This document shows positions 37,327 through 46,512 of a stretch of 64,000 nt of DNA, in pieces. Source of the stretch: JBMNIZ01 sp050951405 (GTDB lineage Bacteria; Bacillota; DULZ01); NCBI GenBank assembly GCA_050951405.1, contig JBMNIZ010000008.1:65698-129697 (forward strand), written 5' to 3'. Every line of letters begins with the position of its first letter. The stretch's first letter is position 1. The notes beneath the pieces were generated by a model that ran no database searches, had not been told where the DNA came from, and saw only the letters and a list, made by a program, of their open reading frames with translations. Position numbers and translations under genes: made by a program.

Positions 37327-37354
37327 GGAAGGACCGCTTAGGGGCGGTCCTTCC
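37327..37354. terminator. Bidirectional hairpin between the TGA ORF and larC
   Basis: A perfect 10-bp stem (GGAAGGACCG / CGGTCCTTCC) with an 8-base loop that contains the larC stop codon. It is followed by TTTG on the plus strand; there is no T run on the minus strand. It lies between convergent genes. Confidence 0.55.
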
Positions 37355-38565
37355 TTTGTAAAAACCGGTAAGCTTCACCCTTGATCAGGTCATAAACCTC
37401 CTTCAAGGGCATTTTCCTTTCCTGCGCTATTTGCCGGCAGTCTTCATATTCAGGAGAAATATTCCGGATGCACTCTCCGGAAACGGCCACCTTCACTCTT
37501 GCCGTGCCCAGTTTCGTTTCCACAGAAATGATTTTATAAGGCAACATCAACTTGGCGGCTGGATAGACTCTCAGCCCGATGGAGCTGCTTTCCGCCAAGA
37601 GCAGATGAGTAAATTCCTCCAACTGGCCGGGTTTGATCAGGAGTTTCAGCAGAACGGCAGGTCGATTTTTCTTCATGTGTATGGGATGGAAGAAAACCTC
37701 CAAGGCACCTGCCTGAAGAAAAATATCCATGAGATAATCATAAAACTCCGGATTCATATCATCAATATTGGCTTCCAAAAGAAGCACCTCTTCCTGTCCT
37801 ATTTCCCCACGGCCTCCCAGGCGCAGGCTGCCGCCGCAAAGCCCCTCTTTTATTCTCTCTCCCAGCTGTAGTCGGAGCAGATTGGGAATACTCAGATCCC
37901 TTTCCCCTGCCCCGTAACCGCAGGACAAAAGACGCATGGGAGGCATCGGACCGTAATGACGGCAGTAAGAGGTCAGAATAGCCGCTCCCGTAGGTGTAAC
38001 CAATTCACTATCAATCCCTTGCGAATAAACGGGCACCCCTTTGAGCAATTCCACAGTGGCCGGCGCCGGAACCGGTATGGTTCCGTGGGCGCAGTGAACA
38101 AAACCCGTTCCAATATGCAGCGGGGAAGAATAGACCTCTTCAATTCCCAAGCGCCGAAGACCGCTCACGGCTCCCACGATATCCACAATGGCATCCAAGG
38201 CCCCTACTTCATGGAAATGAATCTCCTCCACCCGGCTGCGGTGGACTTTGGCTTCCGCCTGGGCCAGCCTGGTAAAAATCTCGATGGACTTTTCCTTAGC
38301 TGCACCAGGCAGACCTGCTCTCCTGGATAATCCTTTTAATATCCTCCAGACCGCGGTGGACATGGCCCTCTTCCGTAATCACCCGAATTCTGGTGCCGCC
38401 AATTCCTTTTCTGGTGACCTTTTCTTTTTCCAAGCGAAAACCCGTCAGAGAAAGGCCGGCCAGATCCTCTTGCAGCTGTTGGAAAGAGAGCCCGGCATCA
38501 ACCAAAGCTCCCAGGATCATATCTCCGCTTATCCCTGCAAAACAGTGAAAATAGGCTATTCTCAC
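37338..38565 (-). CDS. larC: Nickel pincer cofactor biosynthesis protein LarC, split by a frame change
   Basis: LarC inserts nickel into the pyridinium bis-thiocarboxylate mononucleotide to make the nickel pincer cofactor of lactate racemase. The N-terminal part (38565-38296) starts MRIAYFHCFAGISGDMILGAL and ends with a TAA; the rest (through 37338) continues in another frame with VHRSRVEEIHFHEVGALDAIVDIVGA. Joined, about 408 residues, a normal LarC length. Skipping one base near 38325 gives IIQES-GLPGAAKEKS. In Lactobacillus plantarum larC1 and larC2 are joined by programmed frameshifting, so this may be real, but a sequencing indel is equally possible here. It follows larB by 6 bases. Confidence 0.85.
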
Positions 38566-38571
38566 TCCTGC

Positions 38572-39324
38572 TCACTCTCCCAAACGGTTGATGAGGCTGG
38601 CCTGGAAACCGGCTCCAAACCCGTTATCGATGTTCACCACACTGACCCCGGGGGCGCAGCTGTTCAGCATCCCCAAGAGAGCGGCCAGACCGCCGAAGCC
38701 GGCCCCGTAACCAACACTGGTAGGTACGGCAATGACCGGCTTATCTACCAGTCCGCCAATAACGCTGGCCAGGGCCCCTTCCATGCCTGCCACCACAATC
38801 AACACCCGGGCGGCCAGCAGCCGGTCCTGATAAGCGGCCAGCCGGTGGAGGCCGGCCACCCCTACATCGTACAAACGTTGTACCCGGTTGCCCATCACTT
38901 CGGCAGTGATGGCGGCCTCTTCCGCCACCGGCAAATCCGAAGTCCCGGCGCTGACCACCAAAATATTCCCTCTCTTTTTTTGTTCACCCCGGCGGATGAC
39001 CAGAAGACGGGGCAACTCGTAGTATTCCGCCTCCGGGGCCACTTCCCGGACAGCCTGGAAAATCTCCGGGCTGGCCTTGGTGGCTAGAAGATTTGTGTCC
39101 TCTTTTTCCAGCATTTTTGCCATGATGGAAGCCACTTGTTCCCCGGTCTTGCCTGCACAGAAGACCACTTCGGGAAAACCTTTTCTCCATTGCCGGCGAT
39201 GATCGACTTTGGCAAAACCCAAGTCGGTAAAAAACGAGTTTCGCAAAATGCCCAAGCCGGCTTCAATGCTTATTTCCCCATTTTGAATGCCGATCAATAA
39301 ATCACGCAGGTCATTTGCCTTCAT
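38572..39324 (-). CDS. larB: Nickel pincer cofactor biosynthesis protein LarB (carboxylase/hydrolase)
   Basis: 250 residues. LarB carboxylates nicotinic acid adenine dinucleotide at C5 and hydrolyses the phosphoanhydride, the first step of the nickel pincer cofactor. The C-terminal half is a PurE-like fold with VVSAGTSDLPVAEEAA, VIVVAGMEGALASVIGGLV and VPTSVGYGAGFGG. It overlaps larE by 14 bases. LarA itself is not in the window. Confidence 0.95.
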   Translation of the reverse strand: MKANDLRDLLIGIQNGEISIEAGLGILRNSFFTDLGFAKVDHRRQWRKGFPEVVFCAGKTGEQVASIMAKMLEKEDTNLLATKASPEIFQAVREVAPEAEYYELPRLLVIRRGEQKKRGNILVVSAGTSDLPVAEEAAITAEVMGNRVQRLYDVGVAGLHRLAAYQDRLLAARVLIVVAGMEGALASVIGGLVDKPVIAVPTSVGYGAGFGGLAALLGMLNSCAPGVSVVNIDNGFGAGFQASLINRLGE

Positions 39325-40144
39325 GGTTTTTCATCCTCGGCAATAAAGTCTCATTCATACTTCCGGTCCGGTAGCCTTCCAAATCCATGGTGACATAAGT
39401 AAAACCGCATGCTTTTAAATCTTGAATGACTTTCGGCGCCTGCTCCATAAGAAGGGAGAATTGTTCCGGAAGAACCTCAATTCTGGCCAGCCGGCCATGG
39501 TGGCGCAGGCGGAATTGTCGCAAACCCATTGAGCGGAGCAGCTTTTCCCCTGTTTCCACCTGGGACAACTTTTCCCTGGTAATTTTGACCCCATAAGGAA
39601 AGCGGGAACTGAGGCAAGCAAGAGCAGGCTTGTCCCAGGTCCGCAAACCAAATGCCCGGGATAAGTGCCGGATGTCATCTTTCGTCAGACCGGCTTCCTG
39701 CAGAGGACTGCGGACATTGAGCTCCCTGGCTGCCTGCCGGCCGGGCCGGTAATCGGCCAGATCATCCAGGTTGGAACCATCAACTACCTGTTTCAGCCCT
39801 TCTTTTTTGGCCAGCTGCCATAACTTCGCATACAATTCTTTCTTACAATGGTAGCATCGATCCGGCGCGTTGTCGGTAAAAGACGGCATTTCCATCTCCA
39901 TGGTTTGTACAAAAATATGCCTGGCACCCAATTCCCGGGCCAGCCGTCCGGCCTCCTCTTGTTCCCAGGCGGGGTAAATAACAGAAAGAGCTGTGGCAGC
40001 CAAAGCCCTGTCCCCCAGCAGCTCCACTCCCTCCCTCAAAAGGAAGGTGCTGTCCACACCGCCGGAAAAAGCAATCAGGACACTGCCCATCTCCTGCAAA
40101 ATATGGCGCAGTCGATTGAGTTTTTCCGCCCGCAGCCGGGACAT
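39311..40144 (-). CDS. larE: ATP-dependent sacrificial sulfur transferase LarE
   Basis: About 277 residues from ATG 40144, which has GGAGG 7 bases upstream. LarE is a PP-loop enzyme that gives sulfur to the carboxylated pyridinium precursor. The PP-loop SVLIAFSGGVDSTFLLREG is at the N-terminus. A cysteine in the PDRCYHCKKELYAKLW region suggests a cluster-type or sacrificial Cys in the usual position. First gene of the larE-larB-larC run. Confidence 0.94.
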   Translation of the reverse strand: MSRLRAEKLNRLRHILQEMGSVLIAFSGGVDSTFLLREGVELLGDRALAATALSVIYPAWEQEEAGRLARELGARHIFVQTMEMEMPSFTDNAPDRCYHCKKELYAKLWQLAKKEGLKQVVDGSNLDDLADYRPGRQAARELNVRSPLQEAGLTKDDIRHLSRAFGLRTWDKPALACLSSRFPYGVKITREKLSQVETGEKLLRSMGLRQFRLRHHGRLARIEVLPEQFSLLMEQAPKVIQDLKACGFTYVTMDLEGYRTGSMNETLLPRMKNHEGK

Positions 40145-40293
40145 GATCATTCCTCCGATTCTCCCGGTAAAATTCATATCTGGGAAAATTCAATTCCCCA
40201 CCTTATTTTAGCGGAAACAAGCCTTCTTTCCTAGGGGAACGATGGTATATTTTTCTCTCGCGGACTGAAAACTACTGAAAAGAGGTGGTTTCT

Positions 40294-41709
40294 TTGCAAA
40301 AAGACAAGCGATATCCCTGGCCCCATCTCCTTTGGGGACTGCCCATGCTGATGGGGGGATATTTTTTGGGCCGCCATCTGCTGGGAAAAAGTGTGCAAAA
40401 AACGCTGCAGAGATTGATGACAGATCCTTATGATGAAAACCTCTGGGAGCTGATTTCCGCCTTACAGAGAATCTCTCCGCAAATGGTCCTGGAAACCAAC
40501 TTAAGAGCCCAAACAGGCAAATCCATCCAAAGGCCCCTGGGCAGTCCCAAAAGATTTCCCTCTTTCGATGATTTGATGTTCAGTCATGGCCAATTGGAGA
40601 ATATACCCTGCCCTGGGGATAAAGCCATAGATCTTTCCACCGTAATCGGCAAGAAAGCTGCCAAACCCCTGCGCCTGTCTCTGCCCATCATCATCTCCGG
40701 CATGGCCTACGGGATAGCCCTCAGCGAGCCTCTGCGCCTGGCCATCGCCCGGGCTGCCGCCTTGGCCGGAACAGCCGCCAATACTGGTGAAGGACCTTTG
40801 CTGCCCAAAGAGAGACAGATCGCCAAATTTCTAATTTTACAGTACAACCGTTCTTCCTGGAACAAATCGCCGGACATACTTGGCCAGGCGGATATGCTGG
40901 AACTGCAAATCGGTCAAGGAGCTTTGGGAGGCGCTGCCCACGTCCTTTATCCCCAGGAAATATCCCCCAAGCTGCGGAAAAGATTGGGGCTGAAAAAAGG
41001 GGAACCGGCAGTAGCCCATTCCCGCATTCCGGGAATAAACTCGGGAGAAGATTTAATTAGGACGGTGAAAAAATTGAGGAAAATGGTAGAGGGTATTCCC
41101 ATCGGGGTTAAAATCGGGGCCGGCCATCAACTGGAGAAAGACCTGGACTGGTGCTTAAAAGCAGATGTGGACGCGATCGCCATCGATGGAGCGGAAGCGG
41201 CCACCAAAGCCGCCCCTCCCATTTTGCAGGACGATTTCGGCATTCCTGCCGTATACGCCCTGGCAAGGGCCGTGAACCACTTGGAGCGCAACAGGGCCAG
41301 ATCAGAAGTTGATTTGCTCATCTCCGGAAGCCTGCAAACGCCGGGGCATTTTCTGAAAGCACTGGCCTTAGGGGCCGATGCGGTTTACATCGGGTCCATC
41401 GCCTTAATGGCCACCACCCATACCCAATCGTTAAAACCTCTTCCTTTTGAACCTCCCACCCAAATCGCCTGGGAAAGAGGCAAATATAAAAAATCCTTTC
41501 ATGCGGAAAAAGGAGCCCAAAGCCTGTACAATTTTCTGGCATCCTGTGCCGACGAAATGAAAATCGCGCTGAGGACCATGGGTAAAAGCTCCCTCAAAGA
41601 ACTGGACAAAAAAGATCTGGTTTCCTTGAGCAGGGAAATGTCGGAAATATTGGAGTTGGAGCCGGCCTATGAAGCGCCCGGGGATCTAAAAAAGCCGCCC
41701 GGCCGGTAA
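40294..41709 (+). CDS. FMN-binding glutamate synthase-family protein (GltB-like central domain)
   Basis: About 471 residues from TTG 40294 (AGAGGTGG 5 bases upstream). The N-terminus has one hydrophobic segment (LLWGLPMLMGGYFLG). The rest is the FMN/Fe-S domain of glutamate synthase: SMAYG-like SGMAYGIALSE, GTAANTGEGPL, ELQIGQGALGGAAHVL, AIAIDGAEAATKAAP and ALGADAVYIGSIALMA. It lacks the N-terminal glutaminase domain, so it is of the stand-alone archaeal/clostridial type. The true reaction is not established. It stands alone, divergent from larE. Confidence 0.85.
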   Translation: MQKDKRYPWPHLLWGLPMLMGGYFLGRHLLGKSVQKTLQRLMTDPYDENLWELISALQRISPQMVLETNLRAQTGKSIQRPLGSPKRFPSFDDLMFSHGQLENIPCPGDKAIDLSTVIGKKAAKPLRLSLPIIISGMAYGIALSEPLRLAIARAAALAGTAANTGEGPLLPKERQIAKFLILQYNRSSWNKSPDILGQADMLELQIGQGALGGAAHVLYPQEISPKLRKRLGLKKGEPAVAHSRIPGINSGEDLIRTVKKLRKMVEGIPIGVKIGAGHQLEKDLDWCLKADVDAIAIDGAEAATKAAPPILQDDFGIPAVYALARAVNHLERNRARSEVDLLISGSLQTPGHFLKALALGADAVYIGSIALMATTHTQSLKPLPFEPPTQIAWERGKYKKSFHAEKGAQSLYNFLASCADEMKIALRTMGKSSLKELDKKDLVSLSREMSEILELEPAYEAPGDLKKPPGR

Positions 41710-41726
41710 CGGCATACGGGCGGCTT
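41692..41726 (+). terminator. Terminator-like hairpin at the end of the GltB-like gene
   Basis: A 10-bp stem AAGCCGCCCG / CGGGCGGCTT with the stop codon in its loop. The following tail (CTGCT) has a poor T run, so termination may be weak. Confidence 0.6.
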
Positions 41727-41806
41727 CTGCTAGTGGGGAAAGTTATCTTTAGCGCCGCAGGAGGCAGCATCCTTATCCCTTCAGATCATACTTTCCCGCC
41801 GGCTGA

Positions 41807-42970
41807 TCAGGCTACCACGGAAGCTTCTTCAGCTTTTTCTTCCACCAATTCCTCCTTCACTTCCATGGGGAAGTTCTCCATGAAGAAAGTGTATACCAGC
41901 ACTCCGCCGGCAATTAAAGCCGCTGTGATGCTGAATTCCATCCAGTGGGGGAAATAGCTCTGCCCCGCGGCCCGGGCCATACCTACCAAAGCCACGTTAA
42001 ATCTGTTGATGACTACTCCCACCACCACTAAAGAGCTGATGAGAAAGAGAGTATTGGCATTCTTTCTCAGGGAGGCGAAACAAGCCAAAATGCCGGGCAC
42101 GATTACCCCCACCAACATCTCGATGAGAAACATCCGGCTTTCCACGCTGCCTTCCCAAATCAGGCCGAGCTGGCCTCGCATTGCCAAATCAGCTATTTTT
42201 ATGACCAAATAGATCCCCAGGATGACAGGCAGTCCTTTGGCAAAATCAGCCAAAATGGAAGTCTCCTGCTTTTTGCCAAAAGCCCGGTTGGATAGAGTGG
42301 ACTCCACGATGACCATCCCCACTCCCAAGGCTACAGCACTGGCGAAAAACATCACCGGGAGAAGAGGAGTCCACCACAAGGGGTGCAATTTATTGGGCAC
42401 AATTAAAAACAAGGAACCCAATGAAGACTGGTGTAAAGTAGAAAGAAGAATACCTGCACACACCAAAGGAATAGTCATGGAATGAATGATCCTCCGAGCC
42501 TTTTCTTGTCTGAATCTCTCAAATACCACCGGACTCAGCTCCAGGGCCAGTACCGTCAGGTAAAGCATCACACACCAGGCCACTTCGAACATCACCGACC
42601 GGGGCTGCCACATGATAATGGGATGCCAAATATAATAATATTTGCCCAGGTCAAAAATTAAACCCAAAGCCACCAGCACATAACCTAAGAATCCGGTTAA
42701 AATGGCCGGCCTCAGGAGAGGAAGAAATTTCTTGCGATTAAAAATGTAAATAACCGCTGCCGTAATAAAGGCCCCGGCGGCCAAGGCCACCCCGCTGATC
42801 ACATCAAAGGCGATCCACAGCCCCCAAGGAACCTGGTCAGACAGATTAGTGGCCGCGCCCAGTCCTTTGGTAAATCGGACAAAGGCGGAAACACAGCCTA
42901 AAAGTACGATAGCGATCAAAACGGCCCGCGTGGGAGTCATCTTAAATTGCCATTGAATTTTTTTGTTCAT
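41807..42970 (-). CDS. hybB: HybB/NrfD-family membrane subunit (quinone-reactive)
   Basis: 387 residues with about ten hydrophobic segments. The NrfD-like family moves electrons between quinones and a periplasmic Fe-S subunit; the closest look is HybB (the Ni/Fe-hydrogenase b-type subunit), from FTKGLGAATNLSDQVPWGLWIAFDV at the N-terminus and LHPLWWTPLLPVMF in the middle. It overlaps hybA by 4 bases. No hydrogenase large or small subunit is nearby, so its electron partner is unknown. Confidence 0.85.
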   Translation of the reverse strand: MNKKIQWQFKMTPTRAVLIAIVLLGCVSAFVRFTKGLGAATNLSDQVPWGLWIAFDVISGVALAAGAFITAAVIYIFNRKKFLPLLRPAILTGFLGYVLVALGLIFDLGKYYYIWHPIIMWQPRSVMFEVAWCVMLYLTVLALELSPVVFERFRQEKARRIIHSMTIPLVCAGILLSTLHQSSLGSLFLIVPNKLHPLWWTPLLPVMFFASAVALGVGMVIVESTLSNRAFGKKQETSILADFAKGLPVILGIYLVIKIADLAMRGQLGLIWEGSVESRMFLIEMLVGVIVPGILACFASLRKNANTLFLISSLVVVGVVINRFNVALVGMARAAGQSYFPHWMEFSITAALIAGGVLVYTFFMENFPMEVKEELVEEKAEEASVVA

Positions 42971-43830
42971 TTCCCTTCCCCCCGGTCCTTATTCAGATGA
43001 TAGGCTGCCCCTAAGAAGGCCGCCCCTCCCAGCACTACGGCCGGTATCTTGGACAGGGCCTTCCAGGTATGGTTGGGCAAAGGTTCAGTCCCCAGATCCG
43101 TGGGGAAACCCAGCACTTCAAAAGGAACATCGGACAAAAAGAGAAAAGAGGTTCCGCCCACTTCTTCCATTCCGTAAATATGCTCTACATATTGACCGGG
43201 ATGAGAAGCAATGCGGCGTTCGGCTTCTGCCAAAAGCTCCGACCTGGGGCCGAATAGAGTAGCTCCCTGTTGACAGGCGTCCACACAGGCAGGCGCCTTT
43301 CCTTCCTCCAGTCTTTCGAAACAGAAAATGCATTTGCGCACCAAAGGAAAAGGATTGTCCCACTGATATTTGGGGATATTGAAAGGACAGGCGATCATGC
43401 AGTACCGACAGCCCATACATTTTGAGCCGTCATAGATCACCGGCCCCGCAGGAGTCTTTTCCAAAGCTCCCACCAAGCATGCTGATACACAGGCCGGGTC
43501 AAGGCAGTGAAAACACTGCTCTCTGATGTGCCTTTTCACCTTTTCCCCGTCTTTGTCCACTTCTACGGTCTTTACCCGAGTCCAAGTTTCAGCATCGAGA
43601 ACCTGGGATTTGCCGGCCAAACCATTTTGCTTCCGGCAGGCTACGGAACACATGTGGCAGCCGATGCACTTGGTAATATCGATGAGCACTCCTTTCGCCT
43701 CGTTGCTGCCGGCAGCCTCCTTTGATCCGGAGGCCGAAGCAACGGGCATCCGGAAAATGCCCCCGCCAAGGCCGAAAGCGGCGGCAGCGATGCCGGTTGC
43801 TTTGATAAATTTTCTCCGCGACAAGGACAT
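42967..43830 (-). CDS. hybA: HybA-type periplasmic Fe-S protein with Tat signal
   Basis: 287 residues. A Tat signal (SRRKFIKATGIAAAAF) directs it out folded. Cluster motifs are CIGCHMCSVACRK, CFHCLDPACVSAC, CMGCRYCMIAC and CIFCFERLEEGKAPACVDAC, giving four [4Fe-4S] clusters. A C-terminal helix (AVVLGGAAFLGAAYHL) anchors it to the membrane, as in HybA. It pairs with HybB and a 48-residue membrane protein upstream. Confidence 0.9.
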   Translation of the reverse strand: MSLSRRKFIKATGIAAAAFGLGGGIFRMPVASASGSKEAAGSNEAKGVLIDITKCIGCHMCSVACRKQNGLAGKSQVLDAETWTRVKTVEVDKDGEKVKRHIREQCFHCLDPACVSACLVGALEKTPAGPVIYDGSKCMGCRYCMIACPFNIPKYQWDNPFPLVRKCIFCFERLEEGKAPACVDACQQGATLFGPRSELLAEAERRIASHPGQYVEHIYGMEEVGGTSFLFLSDVPFEVLGFPTDLGTEPLPNHTWKALSKIPAVVLGGAAFLGAAYHLNKDRGEGK

Positions 43831-43907
43831 CTTCTTTTCCCACCTCTCTGACAGATGTGCTTGTAATCCTTTTCACTAATATTGGCAAGAAAAAGGCAAT
43901 CTTTAGA

Positions 43908-44054
43908 TTATGCTGTAAGCAAACCGTAAGCAATGCCGCTTACCAGTGCGACTGCCAAACACAGCCCGGTCAACAGCAGGATCCAGGCAAGATTCTTTTC
44001 CCCAACTACTTTTGTCAATCCCGCAATTCCCAGCATCCCCAGGATTACATCCAT
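43908..44054 (-). CDS. 48-residue membrane protein upstream of hybA
   Basis: Too short for standard ORF lists. ATG 44054 is preceded by AAGGAGGTAGGAAA. The protein starts MDVILGMLGIAGLTKVVGEK and has one or two hydrophobic segments (LAWILLLTGLCLAVAL). It lies 77 bases before hybA, in the same direction. I do not recognise a family; the strong ribosome site and position suggest a small subunit of the Hyb-like complex. Confidence 0.6.
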   Translation of the reverse strand: MDVILGMLGIAGLTKVVGEKNLAWILLLTGLCLAVALVSGIAYGLLTA

Positions 44055-44328
44055 TTTCCTACCTCCTTATCCTCCAGGTCAATTCGATTCTAACATTATC
44101 CCCTTGCTAAATGCTCAAATAAATATCATGGTTCTATTTCCGCTTTCTTTCTTATTGGAATTATTTTTATTGCACTTTTCTTAATTTCATTGCTTTTTTC
44201 TTGCAATACTCTCAAGCCATAGCTTTTGCCCTAGTTTTGCCAGAGCCCGGCCATCTGTAGTATGATAAAAAGGCAAATAACCGGCGTGCCCCTGATTGAA
44301 GATCACAGAAACTGAAAGGGTGTTGATC

Positions 44329-44700
44329 TTGGCTAAAAACAAGGATGCTTGCGTGCAAAAAACTATTTTTATTTTCCCCTTTTTCATAGAAAAACAGAAA
44401 AACCATCTGACTCAATCCTGTGCATCCGGCCGGACACAGCAATTAGAAAAAGTAGAGCCGGCATCCATCAAAGCTTTCGGACAACTCCTGGCCCGGCGTA
44501 TGGAACGGATAGCTGCCATGGTGGAAATTTTGCAAGGTTTCTCCCAGGAGTGGGTTTTCTTGGTCAGTGGGAACTGCCTGTTTATGGAAGCTAAAGATAT
44601 TGAGACGACCAAAGCCCTGGAAGAACTTTCCCGCCGAGGATTCGGCCCAGGTGATTTCAGCTGGAAAGTGGAATATAGCCGCAGCTGGGGGTTTATGTAA
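44329..44700 (+). CDS. Protein of unknown function (about 123 residues)
   Basis: TTG 44329 follows GAAAGGGTG. The N-terminus is basic and aromatic (KTIFIFPFFIEKQK), the middle helical (FGQLLARRMERIAAMVEIL) and the C-terminus ends GFGPGDFSWKVEYSR. I do not recognise a family. A strong terminator follows within 10 bases, which supports a real transcript. The 270 bases upstream hold no gene. Confidence 0.55.
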   Translation: MAKNKDACVQKTIFIFPFFIEKQKNHLTQSCASGRTQQLEKVEPASIKAFGQLLARRMERIAAMVEILQGFSQEWVFLVSGNCLFMEAKDIETTKALEELSRRGFGPGDFSWKVEYSRSWGFM

Positions 44701-44706
44701 AATACG

Positions 44707-44737
44707 ATCTGGAGCCTGATGCAGGCTCCAGATTTTT
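44707..44737. terminator. Bidirectional rho-independent terminator
   Basis: A 10-bp stem (ATCTGGAGCC / GGCTCCAGAT) with a short loop and TTTTT on the plus strand. It serves the plus-strand unknown gene and lies at the stop codon of the convergent YeiH-type gene. Confidence 0.85.
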
Positions 44738-46089
44738 AATGTACTGCCATCCAATAGGCGGCAAAAAGCACATTGGAAAGCATATAACCGAGAGGCACAT
44801 TGATCAATACCCCGGTAGTAAATGCGGCAAAAGGCCTCCAGCCAACTGCCGAAAGTTCCCGGAAGCGGGTAGTCAATCCAATGCATAAGAAACAAAAGGT
44901 GAAAACCCAAGTTCTCAAGGTCTTAATCGGATTGATCACCTGAGAATTAATGGCCGCTGCAGTTTCAGCATCAACGGAAACAGACAGGAAAGTAATTAAA
45001 GCGGAAGCAGCAAAAAAGCCGATGACAAATTTGGGGAACCTATACCAGATCTCCAGCACATCAGGTCCGGCGCCGGTCTCCTGCTTTTCCCATTTGGTCA
45101 CGGAAATCAGAGCCAGGATAAAACACCAGACGCCGATAAACATATCCCGGCCGACTACTTTCATTAAAGTAAAAGTGCGTATGGATTGCTCTCCGATAGC
45201 AGCGGCAGCGGCCATGCCGGCGGCATCGGCAAATTCGGAAGTGCCGATCCAGGCGCCAGCGGGCCCCGGATGGATTCCAAGCTGTTTAATAATAATGGGA
45301 AGCAGGTATATCATCACGATGGCCCAGACAATGACCAGGCTGATGGAAACCGAGACATGATTTTTTTTCCGCCTTCACCGAGCTACCCACGGCAATGGAA
45401 GCAGAAACGCCGCAGATGGATCCTCCCGCCCCTAAAGTAGCGGCAAACCTCTTATCCAAGCCAAAAAACTTGGTACCGGACAAGTAAATAGTGAGGAAAG
45501 TGACTACCGCCACCAGCGTAGCCTGCAAAAAAGCCAAAGGGCCGGCCTGAATGATCTTGGTGAAAGGCAAAGTGGCACCCAAGAGAACAATGCCGGTTTT
45601 TACATAAAATTCGGTTATTAAGGTGGCATCCAGCCATTTGGGGATAGTCATGGCATTGCCGATGAGCATCCCTAAGGCCAGAGCTACCAAGGGCGCTTCC
45701 AGATTATATTTCTTTGCCCACTCCCAGGACCCGAAGGTTAAGACCAGCGCAGACAAGATAAATATAATCGCAAAACCGGGAATGAATTCCCTGATCCGAT
45801 AGCCTAAAATATGGATGGCAACGCCAAAGGCAACCAACCAAGCCAAAAACTGCAAGAAATATGAGGCCGATTTTTCAGCAAAATGATTTGCCACCCAGGT
45901 CAGTTCCGACCACTCCGGTATAATCAGGGCAATGGGTTCCAAACTGCTGCCGGCTGCCCAAAAGATGATCGAGGCGATAACAATTCCCAGGCCCAGCCAG
46001 ATGGCCCACCAGTCCTCCTTCTTCCATAGTTGCGACCAGCCTCGGCCTGAAAGAACCGGCCGCATCCGTAATGATGATGATTTCTTCAT
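44736..46089 (-). CDS. YeiH-type putative sulfate exporter, one homopolymer frameshift
   Basis: The frame is open from ATG 46089 (GAGGAAGGAAGAG upstream) to about 45362 and then continues in another frame to 44736. Joined, about 450 residues with about ten membrane segments. The join lies at a run of eight A (45361-45368 as T on the plus strand): one base fewer restores SSVKAEKNHVSVSISLVIVW. Family hallmarks are VALALGMLIGN, FYVKTGIVLLGATLP and LGAGGSICGVSASIAVGS. YeiH-type proteins are putative sulfate/anion exporters; the sulfur locus nearby would fit a sulfur-anion role, but this is inferred. Confidence 0.8.
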
Positions 46090-46250
46090 TCTCTTCCTTC
46101 CTCCTCTTTTCCGCCCAATGGAGCATACTTCTTAGAGCATATATGATAGGTATTATCTATCTGCCTATTCTCAATTATCCGTTGATTTTGTTTTTTCTGA
46201 CCACCTTCCTCATAGAAAGAGTTTTTCTTGAATAAACACAAGCTTATTAA

Positions 46251-46301
46251 ATTATAACGAAATATCGAATTATCTTTTTCGCTTGCACAATAGACAATTC
46301 G
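46251..46301 (-). promoter_or_regulatory. Possible promoter and dyad operator upstream of the YeiH-type gene
   Basis: Minus strand TATAAT (46256-46251). Just upstream an inverted repeat CGAATTGTC / GATAATTCG (46301-46293 and 46274-46266, one mismatch) covers the expected -35 region. No clear TTGACA is present, which fits an activator-dependent promoter. The whole gap 46090-46512 is very AT-rich and has no gene. Confidence 0.4.
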
Positions 46302-46474
46302 CTCTTTAAGGCAATAATTCCTGCTTTTGTTTTTGTCTATTTTATGTTTTTATTTATTTTTTCGTCTTATCTAAATAATTTTTTTCACATTATTGCTGAT
46401 ATGCATTGTTTTAGTCAAATTAAACCTTTATAAAAATAAATTTCATTTTTGATTAATCTACTAATTTTTTGCAT

Positions 46475-46500
46475 CAAAAAACCGGGCTCCTCGGCCCGGT
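46475..46500 (-). terminator. Rho-independent terminator after the second dsrK-like gene
   Basis: Stem ACCGGGC / GCCCGGT with a 6-base loop, followed on the minus strand by TTTTTTG. It ends the sulfur-respiration gene run. Confidence 0.85.
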
Positions 46501-46512
46501 TAAATGAGACAA

